From NCBI GenBank assembly GCA_035356615.1, contig DAOQSN010000016.1:1-64000 (forward strand): a stretch of DNA of 64,000 nucleotides, written 5' to 3'. Both the position numbers and the translations under genes were made by a program. Below the pieces are notes generated by a model that saw only the letters and a list, made by a program, of their open reading frames with translations, searched no databases and had not been told where the DNA came from. Below are positions 43,439 through 52,095 of this stretch, one piece after another; position 1 is the first letter of the stretch, and each line of letters opens with the position of its first letter. The DNA is from JAKQDH01 sp029558835. Lineage in GTDB: Bacteria; Planctomycetota; Phycisphaerae; UBA1845.

Positions 43439-44398
43439 ATGGCCAAGATGTTCTACAACGCCCGGGAGGCAGCGGCCCGCCTCAACATGAGCGACGACGA
43501 GCTCAAGGAGTTGGTTCGCGCCGGGAAACTGCGCGAGTTCCGGGACGGGACCGAGTTTACGTACAAGATTCAGGACATCGACAAGCTGGACGCGGCCGGG
43601 GTGAAGGGTCGGCGCAAGCCGACCGCAGCACCACCGCCCCCGGCCGAGGAGAGTAGCGACATCATCCTGGAGCCGGTGGACGAGGAGGAGCCCGAGAAGG
43701 GTGAATCCAGCGTCGAGTTGGCGCCGGCGGGCAGCGATGTACTGAGCCTGGAAGAAGTAGACGCGGAAGGCACGGCGGCCGGCGTGAGCGTTACCGAGAA
43801 GGCCAAAGAGGGGTCGGTGGTCAGCTCGGTCGGAGTGAGCGTCTTTGACGACGACGAGCTTGACGAGATCGTGGACCCGCTGGCGCAGACGCAGGTCAGC
43901 GACGCGGGGGCGCTGGGCATCGAGGGGGTCGGCAGCGGCTCGGGGATTCTGGACCTGACGCGGGAAAGGGACGACACCTCGCTCGGCGCCGAGTTGCTCG
44001 ACGAAATCTACACCGGCGACGAGGAGAGCGCCGGACCCGGGGCGGCGGAAGACACCCGCGCGGGTCTGGCGGCCGCCAAGGCCGAGGAGGAAGAGGGCGA
44101 GGAGGCCTTCGAGGCCGCCCCGGCGGCCGAGACCGGTCCCGTGGCGCGGGCGGCCGTGCGCCGCGTCGTGGTAGAGTACGGGCCTGATGCGGTATCCACC
44201 GCGCTGACCGCGCTGATGGTCGTCGGGGTAGTGGTCCTGCTGGTCGGCGGGTTGGGAGCGGCGGCGCTGGTGCAGGGCGTGCTGCCCGGGCTGCTGGGCG
44301 CGATTTACGACAGTCTGGCGTGGTACGGCGGGGGCGCGGTCCTGCTGGCCATCATCGCGGCGGCGGTGAGCTTCTTCGTGGCACGCCGGACCGGTTGA
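43439..44398 (+). CDS. Excisionase-like helix-turn-helix protein with C-terminal membrane helices
   Basis: A 319-residue protein. Residues 1-55 (FYNAREAAARLNMSDDELKELVRAGKLREFRDGTEFTYK, split in function as a two-helix winged DNA-binding head) match the excisionase/MerR-like fold. A long acidic, Ser/Glu-rich linker follows (about 60-240), with an EEEEGEEAFEA run. Two hydrophobic segments, about 255-280 and 290-315, end the protein. A DNA-binding head on a tail-anchored protein suggests either a membrane-tethered regulator or a scaffold that uses the fold for protein contact. Similar proteins occur in planctomycetes, but I know no function. The start is the ATG at 43439. Confidence 0.72.
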   Translation: MAKMFYNAREAAARLNMSDDELKELVRAGKLREFRDGTEFTYKIQDIDKLDAAGVKGRRKPTAAPPPPAEESSDIILEPVDEEEPEKGESSVELAPAGSDVLSLEEVDAEGTAAGVSVTEKAKEGSVVSSVGVSVFDDDELDEIVDPLAQTQVSDAGALGIEGVGSGSGILDLTRERDDTSLGAELLDEIYTGDEESAGPGAAEDTRAGLAAAKAEEEEGEEAFEAAPAAETGPVARAAVRRVVVEYGPDAVSTALTALMVVGVVVLLVGGLGAAALVQGVLPGLLGAIYDSLAWYGGGAVLLAIIAAAVSFFVARRTG

Positions 44399-44624
44399 CA
44401 GTAAGTTGCAAGAAGCCGCGGCGGCGCCGGTGTACAACGGGCGCCGGCGCGCTAGGATTGGGGAAGGACGCGGCCTTTCCGACGGAGCCGCGGTGACGCG
44501 GTTCGGCGCGGACCGTGACGATATTGACTCACGTGGCGATAGTAGAGACCTGGCGCAGGTTGCCGGAGGCGCGGGGCACCGGCGGGTTGCGCGCGGTAGG
44601 GGCGTTCGAGCAAGGAGGTCTGTG

Positions 44625-45506
44625 ATGCGCGGCGGGCGAACGGTGTTGAAGATCATGGTGGGCGGCTGCATGTTGTTGATGGTCAGCGGCTGCGTGTCGC
44701 TGGGCAGGTACCGGGAGTTACAGGCGGCCAATCGGCTCGTGATTGCGGAGAAGGAGCAACTGGCGGCCGACCTCTACGACGCCCGGACGGTGGCGGATAC
44801 TCTGCGGGCCAAGATCGAGGGGCAGACGGGTGAGCTGATGTCCAAGGAGGAACTGCTCGCCAGTCTGCGTCGGGAGTTGGGACTACTGGGCGACAGCCTG
44901 AACCGGGCGGCGGCCGAGCACGCCATGTTAGCCGGTCGCCCGGGGCTGGACGATCTGACCATCGTGGGGGCGAAGCTGCCCGAGCCGTTGGACACGGCCC
45001 TGAAGCAGTTCGCCGCCCAGCATCCGACGGAGGTCATCTACGACGCGGCCAGCGGTTCCGTGAAATGGAAAGGGGACGTGCTTTTCGCCCTCGGCAGTGA
45101 CGTGGTAAAGGACACGGCCAAGGGTGGGCTGGTGCAATTCGCGGGAATCCTGAAGTCAGCGGCGGCCGAGGGCTTCGAGGTCGTTATCGTCGGGCACACG
45201 GACAACGTGCGCATCGCCAAGCCCGACACCCGGGCGAGACACCCCAGCAACTGGCACCTTTCGGCGCACCGGGCGATCTCGGTGTCGGAGATTCTGCTGG
45301 GTGCCGGGTGCAATGCGGACCGCGTGGGCGTCATGGGCTGCGGCGAGTACCGGCCGGTGGCGGATAATGCCAGCGAGGACGGCAAGAGCCGCAATCGTCG
45401 CGTCGAGATTTACCTGGTTCCGCGTGGGGCGATCGTCCCCGCCCGGCATGCCGGCATCTGGCAGGTCGAGGGCACAGCGCTGGCGTTTGCGCGCGTGGCA
45501 CCGTAA
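44625..45506 (+). CDS. OmpA-family lipoprotein
   Basis: A 293-residue outer-membrane lipoprotein. The signal segment ends in VSGC (lipobox) near residue 23. A coiled-coil spacer (RYRELQAANRLVIAEKEQLAADLYDARTVADTLRAKIEGQ, positions about 28-85) is followed by the OmpA C-terminal peptidoglycan-binding domain at about 150-275, with VIVGHTDNVRI, NWHLSAHRAISV and NRRVEIYL. AAGGAGG lies six bases before the ATG, the strongest ribosome binding site seen in the window. It probably ties the outer membrane to the cell wall. Confidence 0.92.
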   Translation: MRGGRTVLKIMVGGCMLLMVSGCVSLGRYRELQAANRLVIAEKEQLAADLYDARTVADTLRAKIEGQTGELMSKEELLASLRRELGLLGDSLNRAAAEHAMLAGRPGLDDLTIVGAKLPEPLDTALKQFAAQHPTEVIYDAASGSVKWKGDVLFALGSDVVKDTAKGGLVQFAGILKSAAAEGFEVVIVGHTDNVRIAKPDTRARHPSNWHLSAHRAISVSEILLGAGCNADRVGVMGCGEYRPVADNASEDGKSRNRRVEIYLVPRGAIVPARHAGIWQVEGTALAFARVAP

Positions 45507-46110
45507 CCGCCGCTGCGTGCACGCTACCGCGCAATCACGGGCGGGAATCAACAAGCCGCGGGCCCGGCTTCGCCGTCGAACGTCGGCGCGCAGGGTCGGC
45601 GGCTTGTGTGCAAGAGGAGGCCGAGGTCACGGTCCGGCAGGATGGACACGGTGGTGTGAACGTCCTGGCAGGGTTCGTCCGCCCTCCGGGCGAAGAGAAA
45701 TAGAAAGGGGAGTGGTCAGCACCCAGGGCCTGGAAGGCCCTGGCAACGGTCGTCCGCCCTCCGGGCGGTAGGAGAGCCTCGGCCCCAGGGCGGGAGAGGA
45801 CCCCCGCGCCAGGTGGACGAGGACCCCCGCGCCAGGTGGACGAGGACCTTCGCGCCAGGCGGACGAGGACCCTCGCTCGGTGGAAGAGGATTCTCAATCC
45901 GGGAGGGGTGGACCGTTTGCTCTTCGCCCGGAGGGCGCGCGATAGTTGCCAGGGACTTCGAGTCCCTGGCTGGGCAGCCCCACTTTTCTCGTTCGCTTGC
46001 GCCAGGAGGGCGGACGAGGACCGTCCAGGGCGTCATCGGGGCACGGCGCGCGGGCCCAACGCCGATTCACAGACGTACGCCCGCGTGCCTGCCACGCGGT
46101 GGGGATGTTC
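45507..46110. repeat. Repeat-rich gap: family E units and a 23-bp tandem repeat
   Basis: Family E units lie at about 45660-45775 and, inverted, at 45915-46020. Between them a 23-bp unit (AGGACCCCCGCGCCAGGTGG plus three bases) starts at 45797, 45820, 45843 and 45866, with a degraded fifth copy at 45887. Open frames across it are products of the repeat. No gene is supported. Confidence 0.65.
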
Positions 46111-47526
46111 ATGGGACCGGCGCAGACGGAAGAACTGGCGGACTTGCGGGAGCGCGTCGAGGCGGAGACGCCGCTGGACGCGGAGACTGGTCTGCGCATG
46201 GCGACGACCCTGGACATCCACACGGCCGGCGAGCTGGCCAATGCCGTGCGGGAGCGCTGGCACGGGCGTAACGCGTACTACAACATCAACCTGCACATCA
46301 ACTACACCAACTACTGCATGCTGCGCTGCAAGTTCTGCTCGTTCTACCGGGCGTATCCCAAGACGCACCCCCTCGCGCTGCCCTCTCCCCCGGAGAGGGA
46401 GTGGGAGTGGGAAGCCGCCGCCGAGCCCGCGGGCGGCGCGCCCGGCTTGCAGGAGATGGAAGGTCCCGCCGCCCGGCCCGCGGACGGTTATGAGTTGACT
46501 GTCGCCGAGATCGTCGCACGGGCGAAGGCGGCCTACGCCCGCGGCGCGACCGAAGTGCACATCGTCGGCGGGCTGCATCCGAAGCTGCCGTTCTCGTATT
46601 ACACGGAGATGGTCGCGGACATCCGGGCGGCCTGCCCCCATCTGCACGTCAAGGCGTTCACCGCCATCGAGATCATCCACTTCACCCGGATTGCCCGGCC
46701 ACGGTTGTCGATTGCCGACGTGTTGCGTGAACTGCGCTCGGCCGGGCTGGATTCGCTGCCGGGCGGCGGGGCGGAGATTTTCGACGAGCGCGTGCACGAG
46801 GAGGCGTTTCAGCAGAAAATGGGAGCGGACGAGTGGTTCGACGTGCACCGCGTCGCGCACGAGATGGGCATCTTCACGAATGCGACCATGTTGTACGGAC
46901 ACGTGGAAACCCCGGCCGAGCGGGTGCGGCATCTGCTGCGCCTGCGGGAGCACCAGGAGCGCAGCTTGCGGGAGTGCCCGGCCCATTTCAACTGCGTCGT
47001 ACCGCTCTCGTTCATCCCGGCGGGCAGCGCGCTGGCGCACCTGCCGGGCCCCAGCGGGCTCGATGACCTGCGCACGATCGCCCTCACGCGCCTGCTCTGC
47101 GACAACGTGCCGCACGTCAAGGCATTCTGGCCGATGCTGTCGCCGAAAATCGCCCAGCTTGCCCTTTGCTGGGGTGCAGACGACCTGGACGGCACCGTGG
47201 TTCACTACGACATCACCCACCGGGAAGCGCGCGCGTGTGCCGACGGGCACGGCGGCGACGCCGCGTGCGGGCAGGGGGCAGAGTCCGCAGAGGGTGCAGC
47301 CGGGGACGGTTCGGCCTCGGCAGAGGAGCTTCGCTCCGGAAGGCGCGCCGGCGGCTTCTCGCGCCAGGAACTGACGGTGGAGGAGCTGTCCCGGCTGATC
47401 GTCGAGGCCGGCTGCACCCCCGTCGAGCGCGACAGCCTGTACCGCCGGGTGCACAGGGACGAAGACGCGTGGTGCATCGAGGGGGAAGCCTGGTCCGTCG
47501 GGTTTGACGGCGGGGCGTTCCAGTAG
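46111..47526 (+). CDS. mqnE: Aminofutalosine synthase
   Basis: MqnE is the radical SAM enzyme that makes aminofutalosine for menaquinone. The 471-residue protein has the CMLRCKFC iron-sulfur motif (Cys69, Cys73, Cys76), HIVGGLHPKLPFSYY, VKAFTAIEI and GGGAEIFDERVHEE. The start at 46111 sits six bases after GTGGGG; an ATG six bases earlier abuts that site. Two insertions are odd. Residues 84-123, just after the cluster, are encoded by a CCCTCTCCCCCGGAGAGGGA repeat of intergenic family C. Residues 371-416 are Gly/Ala/Glu-rich low-complexity sequence. Family motifs resume in frame after each, so the enzyme may still work. Confidence 0.9.
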   Translation: MGPAQTEELADLRERVEAETPLDAETGLRMATTLDIHTAGELANAVRERWHGRNAYYNINLHINYTNYCMLRCKFCSFYRAYPKTHPLALPSPPEREWEWEAAAEPAGGAPGLQEMEGPAARPADGYELTVAEIVARAKAAYARGATEVHIVGGLHPKLPFSYYTEMVADIRAACPHLHVKAFTAIEIIHFTRIARPRLSIADVLRELRSAGLDSLPGGGAEIFDERVHEEAFQQKMGADEWFDVHRVAHEMGIFTNATMLYGHVETPAERVRHLLRLREHQERSLRECPAHFNCVVPLSFIPAGSALAHLPGPSGLDDLRTIALTRLLCDNVPHVKAFWPMLSPKIAQLALCWGADDLDGTVVHYDITHREARACADGHGGDAACGQGAESAEGAAGDGSASAEELRSGRRAGGFSRQELTVEELSRLIVEAGCTPVERDSLYRRVHRDEDAWCIEGEAWSVGFDGGAFQ

Positions 47527-47611
47527 ACAATACGGCGTCCGGACGGGTGTCCGCGAGCCAGTTCCGAAGGCGCGAACCCTTGCTCGTAGACGCCCCCCGT
47601 GGAGCACCGAC

Positions 47612-48925
47612 GTGCGGATGGGTTCGGTGGAAAGCCCGAGATTGATTGCGCGCATCGAAGCCCTGAATTACAGGTGTCTGCGCCGCGTCGCGCAGGACCT
47701 CACCCCTTTCCAGATCCTGGTAGGACCCAACGCCAGCGGGAAGTCCACGTTTCTGGACGTGGCGGGGCTGATCGGTGACGTTTTGCGCGATGGCGTTGGG
47801 AGTGCCGTCCACGCGCGCTCGTCGTTCTTCAAGGCGCTCACCTGGCTCCGTGCCCAGGATTCCTTTGAAGTAGCCGTTGAACTGTACATTCCACCAGATC
47901 GCCGGGAGCGCGTGGAGCAGGGAAGGTACGAGCGAGCGCGTTACGAGTTGGCCGTCGGGTTGGTTCCGCTGGGGCGTCTGGGAAGGCGCCTGCGCTTCCT
48001 GAAGATCCTGGGAGAGACGCTCTGGCTATGCACAGAGCCGGGCGGCTCAAAGCAAGCACCTCACCGCGGTTCTCGCCAGCGCTCGTCTTGCACGCGAGTT
48101 CGGGGGGTTGCGGGCAACACGCGGAAGCGTTTGCGCTCCGGGTGGCAACAAGTGATTGCCAGAGAGCACCCCTCGGGCGATTACCGCTTCTGGGGCGAGA
48201 CCACTGACTGGAGCGAGGTGTTTCATTTCGGCTCGGGGAAGGCGGGACTGGCGAATCTCCCCGAAGACGAGGAGCGTTTTCCCATCTCGGTCTGGGCCAA
48301 ACGTCTGCTCATGGAGGGGGTCCAGCGCGTAGCACTCAACGTTGAGGCCATCCGGCGCCCTGCCCCGCCGGGGAGTTCTGCGTTGTTCCAGTCCGATGGT
48401 TCCAACCTGCCGTGGGTGGTTTGGGAGCTGCAACGCCGGTCGCCTGGGCGTTTCCAGGAATGGGTGGCCCACGTGCGTAGTGCGCTGCCGGATATCACTG
48501 ACATCGGGACGATCCTGCGCAAAGAGGATGAACATCGGTACCTCCAGATCGAGTACGCCAGCGGGTTGAAGGCGCCATCCTGGGTGGTGTCAGATGGCAC
48601 GCTTCGTCTGCTCGCCTTGACGGCACTCGCTTACGTAGCGGGTGAAGGAGGGGTGTACCTGATCGAGGAACCAGAGAACGGAATTCACCCGCGTGCCGTG
48701 GAGAGTGTTTTTCAGTCGCTCTCGTCGGCTTACGACAGTCAGATCCTGTGCGCGACGCACTCGCCGATCATGTTATCGCTTGCCGAGCCCGGGCATCTGC
48801 TGTGCTTCACCCGGAATTCCAAGGGCGCCACTGACATCTGCCGGGGTGACGAGCATCCGGTGCTGCGGAACTGGCAACGGGAAGCGGACCTCGGAACCCT
48901 ATTCGCCGCCGGGGTGCTGGGATGA
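47612..48925 (+). CDS. AAA family ATPase, likely defence module
   Basis: A 437-residue ATPase of the AAA_21 (OLD/RecF-like) type. Walker A is GPNASGKST (residues 38-46); the ABC-like signature is WVVSDGTLRLLAL; Walker B is VYLIEEPENGIHP; a His-containing switch follows in LCATHSPIML. It starts at a GTG with GGAG seven bases upstream. The next gene overlaps its stop in ATGA. This arrangement, an ATPase coupled to a small protein, is common among anti-phage and other defence cassettes. Residues around 150-175 are unusually basic and may reflect decay or a compensated frameshift. The pair has the look of a mobile cassette. Confidence 0.78.
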   Translation: MRMGSVESPRLIARIEALNYRCLRRVAQDLTPFQILVGPNASGKSTFLDVAGLIGDVLRDGVGSAVHARSSFFKALTWLRAQDSFEVAVELYIPPDRRERVEQGRYERARYELAVGLVPLGRLGRRLRFLKILGETLWLCTEPGGSKQAPHRGSRQRSSCTRVRGVAGNTRKRLRSGWQQVIAREHPSGDYRFWGETTDWSEVFHFGSGKAGLANLPEDEERFPISVWAKRLLMEGVQRVALNVEAIRRPAPPGSSALFQSDGSNLPWVVWELQRRSPGRFQEWVAHVRSALPDITDIGTILRKEDEHRYLQIEYASGLKAPSWVVSDGTLRLLALTALAYVAGEGGVYLIEEPENGIHPRAVESVFQSLSSAYDSQILCATHSPIMLSLAEPGHLLCFTRNSKGATDICRGDEHPVLRNWQREADLGTLFAAGVLG

Positions 48926-49581
48926 AGGCGGCCGCACCGGACCTTGATCTCGTTGTGCTGGCCGCAGACCACGACATGTCACGCACACTGGAAGAGCTGC
49001 TGCGTTCACGGTGGCGCAGTCTGCACATCCGTCCGCCGCGTTTCATCGTCCTCGTGCATCCCGAGCACGACCCCGGCTGCTTCCGTCATGCGCCACAGGT
49101 CCTCAGGCTGTATCTTGGCCGCGCCCGGCATGCCCTGGTTCTCTTTGATCATGACGGTTGCGGGCAGGAAGACCGTTCCGCTGCTGAATTGGAAGCCGAT
49201 GTGCGCCGACGACTGCAACGGGGTGGATGGGGTGACCGAGCCGCAGCCATTGTCATCGTTCCTGAGCTTGAGAACTGGGTGTGGAGCGATTCCCCGCAGG
49301 TTGCCCGCGCTCTGGGTTGGGAGAACCACGCGCCCGCCCTGAGGTCCTGGTTACAGGAAGGGGGCCTTTGGCCCACCGGAGCGTTGAAACCTGCGGCTCC
49401 CAAGGACGCCATGGAGCGAGCACTGCGGGAAGTCAAGAAACGCTGGTCTTCTGCCCTCTTTGCCCAACTTGCGCAAACCGTGGCTCTGGGACGCTGCACA
49501 GACCCGGCATTCGCGCGGCTCAAGCAGATTCTGTCGGGCTGGTTCGGGACGCCGGCTTCGCAACGGCGCCCGCGCCCATGA
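48922..49581 (+). CDS. Partner of the AAA ATPase (DUF4276/MAD4-like)
   Basis: A 219-residue protein whose first four bases overlap the ATPase stop. It has VVLAADHDMSRTLEELLRSRW at the start, HALVLFDHDGCG with a VPELENWVWSD segment in the middle, and RSSALFAQLAQTV near the end. This arrangement recalls DUF4276-type, TOPRIM-like proteins and the small partner annotated MAD4 in methylation-associated defence systems; I rely on memory for that match. The acidic DHD and PELE motifs could form a metal site, so a nuclease role is possible. It almost certainly acts with the ATPase. Confidence 0.68.
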   Translation: MKAAAPDLDLVVLAADHDMSRTLEELLRSRWRSLHIRPPRFIVLVHPEHDPGCFRHAPQVLRLYLGRARHALVLFDHDGCGQEDRSAAELEADVRRRLQRGGWGDRAAAIVIVPELENWVWSDSPQVARALGWENHAPALRSWLQEGGLWPTGALKPAAPKDAMERALREVKKRWSSALFAQLAQTVALGRCTDPAFARLKQILSGWFGTPASQRRPRP

Positions 49582-49638
49582 GACATGCCCCCGAATCATC
49601 CGAACCGCCGCCTGTCGTCTGACAGCGGTGGTCTACTA

Positions 49639-50610
49639 TCACGTGCGGTTCAGGATGTACTGCATTTCCGCCGGCTCGGCCTTGCCGGGCAGCAGGTCGA
49701 GTTGCGGATCGCAGAGCGGCTCCAGCAGTTCATACAGCAGGTCAACCCAGTCGCGCTTGATGGCGGCGCGGGTGTCGGGCGTCAGGGCGTTGGCCATGCG
49801 GATCAGCAGCGGAGCCAGTGGACGGAGGCCGACGTCCCAGAGATGAGCGTGGGTGCGCGTGACAAAGGGCGTAGACGAGGCGATCGACAGACCCGCGGCC
49901 GCGAAACGCCGTTCCCAGGTGGCGCGGTCGGTCAGCGTCGGCCAGGTAGCCAGCCGCCCGCGGCCGATCAGGTCCAGGAAGCGACGACCCAGGGCGGCTT
50001 CGTGGCGATCCAAGGTATACTGCCGCATGCTGTCCAGCTTGACCTGGAGAATCACCCGCCCCTCGGGCTGCACCACGCGGGCCAGCTCGCGCAGGAAACC
50101 GTCGATATGGGTCACCCAATACGCGGCATTACAGTAGACGGTTCGATACGCGGCGTCCGGCAGCGGCAGCGGCGCGTTGGCATCGTGCTCGACGAGGCGC
50201 TTGTAGAGATTGACGCACCGCGCCTTGTTGAGCAGGGCGGGCTTCAGGTCCGTCCCCACGTCGATGGTTACGCCGGCCGGGCGGAGAATCGTCGGCACGT
50301 ACCCCTCATCACAGTAATCGAATACGTCGGCGTGCTCGTCCCGCACGCGGTCGAGCCGATTCACGCAGAGGAAGACATCGAACGTCGGGTCAAACACCCC
50401 GCCGTGATGCAGGAAGCTGAACACGCCGTCGCCGCAGCAGACATCGAGGCTGGGGTTCTCCCACCCCGCGGCCGCCAGCGCGTCACTACGCAGCGCCATC
50501 CACAAGGCGTTCTCCGGACGCAACCAGTAGGCGTCGAGGTAACCGCGCAGGCGCGCGTGTCGTAAGACGGGCGAAACCGGCGGGGTGGTTGCGACTACGG
50601 CACTGGACAT
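49639..50610 (-). CDS. SAM-dependent methyltransferase
   Basis: A 323-residue class I methyltransferase-like protein. The SAM motif LDVCCGDGVFSF lies at about 52-63, VTIDVGTDLKPALLNKA follows, and PDAAYRTVYCNAAYWVTHIDGFLRELARVVQPEG matches the motif IV-V region. The C-terminal part resembles no specific family I can name. The ATG at 50610 lies 16 bases inside the end of the polysaccharide deacetylase gene, so the two are translated together. Long upstream sequence in the same frame is antisense shadow. A cell-surface sugar or lipid substrate would fit the partner, but this is inference. Confidence 0.78.
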   Translation of the reverse strand: MSSAVVATTPPVSPVLRHARLRGYLDAYWLRPENALWMALRSDALAAAGWENPSLDVCCGDGVFSFLHHGGVFDPTFDVFLCVNRLDRVRDEHADVFDYCDEGYVPTILRPAGVTIDVGTDLKPALLNKARCVNLYKRLVEHDANAPLPLPDAAYRTVYCNAAYWVTHIDGFLRELARVVQPEGRVILQVKLDSMRQYTLDRHEAALGRRFLDLIGRGRLATWPTLTDRATWERRFAAAGLSIASSTPFVTRTHAHLWDVGLRPLAPLLIRMANALTPDTRAAIKRDWVDLLYELLEPLCDPQLDLLPGKAEPAEMQYILNRT

Positions 50611-51617
50611 GACGCCGGCTCCGCGGCCAGTTCGGCCTCGACGTAGATCGTATCCGTGCGGGGCAGGGCGAAGCTGCGGCAGCCGGGCTCCACCCAGCGT
50701 CGCTCCGTGGTGAAGGCGTGGACGAAGCCGGCCGTGGCGACCGCCTCGGCCGCGTCGCTGCTGTAGCCGCCGTAAGGGTAGCTGAAGGGGCGCAAGTCCG
50801 GGCCCACGATCTCGTTCAGTACATGGGCCACGTGCTGGGCGTCGCCCCGCGCGGCTCCGGCGCTGAGGCGGAAGTACGGTTCGTGGCTGTGGCCGTGCCC
50901 GCCGATCGTATGGCCCTGAGCTTGCAGGCTGCACACGTCTTCGCGTTGCAGGTACCACTCCTGGGCCCAGCGGCGGGCGGAGCCGATGTGCTCCGTGAAC
51001 AGGGCCTCGACGGCCGTGCGCCGCACGGCCGCGGGTAGCGTCATCGCCAGGAAGTACTTGAGCTTCGCCCGCGAGATCGCCTCATAGTGGTAGAGCCTCC
51101 GGGCTGCCTCGTCGTCCACTTCGGCCAGCCAGTCCTTCTGCTCCACCTCCCGATTGAGGTAGTCGAGCAAGTGCGCTTGCAGCTCCTGCTCGCCGAGCAG
51201 CGACAGCAACAGGTGAATGGCGTGGGCCGACAGCAGGGTCCCTTCAGTGAGTACCGCACCAGGCACGAAAAACACCCCGCGCAGCCCCCGCCGGTGCAGG
51301 ATGGGGGCCACGACGCGGGCATGGTCCGCCAGCCCGTCGTCGAAGGTCAGCAGGAAGGAGCGTTGCGGCAGGGCGGCCTCACCTTGCGTCCAGGCGTAGA
51401 GGCTTCGCCAACTGACCGGCTCCAGGGCGGTGCAAAGCTGGTCGAGCTGCTGCTCGAACTCGCGCACGCTGAGGCCCACCACGCCCTCGGCCCGCAGCGG
51501 CTGCGGCTCGCTGTCGTCGTGGACGTAGTGATACATGACGACCAGGCAGCGGGGCCCCTCGGCGGCCGGCTCGGTCGGCGGCGGTGCAGCGGGTTCATCG
51601 AAAAGGTAGCCGTCCAT
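50595..51617 (-). CDS. Polysaccharide deacetylase family protein
   Basis: A 340-residue NodB-fold protein. VVMYHYVHDD at 27-36, the metal and catalytic motif LTFDDGLADH at about 88-97, and IGGHGHSHEPYF near 244 are complete; FSYPYGGYSSDAA follows. It should remove acetyl groups from N-acetylated sugars. The domain order, with a helical insert between the two motifs, fits the family used in surface polysaccharide clusters. No signal peptide is seen, so it may work on a cytoplasmic precursor. The start is the ATG at 51617; sequence farther upstream is repeat-derived. Its end overlaps the methyltransferase start. Confidence 0.85.
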   Translation of the reverse strand: MDGYLFDEPAAPPPTEPAAEGPRCLVVMYHYVHDDSEPQPLRAEGVVGLSVREFEQQLDQLCTALEPVSWRSLYAWTQGEAALPQRSFLLTFDDGLADHARVVAPILHRRGLRGVFFVPGAVLTEGTLLSAHAIHLLLSLLGEQELQAHLLDYLNREVEQKDWLAEVDDEAARRLYHYEAISRAKLKYFLAMTLPAAVRRTAVEALFTEHIGSARRWAQEWYLQREDVCSLQAQGHTIGGHGHSHEPYFRLSAGAARGDAQHVAHVLNEIVGPDLRPFSYPYGGYSSDAAEAVATAGFVHAFTTERRWVEPGCRSFALPRTDTIYVEAELAAEPASCPVP

Positions 51618-52095
51618 AGCGTTTCTTATCGGATGCCCAAGGGGTGGCATTCCAGCAGGGAATGGATTTTTACCGCTGCCAGCCCCCGATAGCAGGCCTC
51701 GAGGCCGCTGAACAGGACCGCCCGGAGGGGAACCGGGGGCACGCGCAAGCGGCAGGCGTCCACCCACCGGGCGGCATGGGCTCAGTGGGGATGCCGTCAC
51801 CACACCCGGCGCGGCTGGGGCGGACGTGGGAAACACGACCCCTCTCACAGGGAGAGGGGTAAAGGTGTGGGTCGCGGAGGCGACGACTTCCCGGGGACGC
51901 AAGCACGCCTGCCTCCAGCGCAGGTGACGCTGAACAGGTGCGCCGGGCGGCAGGCTGTTGCAGACGATGGCGTTGGGCAGGCGAGAACGCACGGCGGCGC
52001 TGCGCTTGGCCATGCCACCCCGGACCGTCGGTCGGTTTCGGTGTGCAGAGGGGCCGCAGGCCCGCGTTTCAGCCCGCCCCGCCGAAGGGCTGCGG
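51618..52095. repeat. Gap with repeat families C and D
   Basis: From about 51740 to 52040 lies a family D unit with CCCCTCTCACAGGGAGAGGGG at about 51840-51860 (family C), CTTCCCGGGGACGC, and GGCGCTGCGCTTGGCCATGC near 52000. The same order of parts occurs at 36290-36560. Nothing coding is seen. Confidence 0.55.

Noticed and set aside
45797..45900. CRISPR array
   Set aside because: The 23-bp units are directly joined with no spacers.
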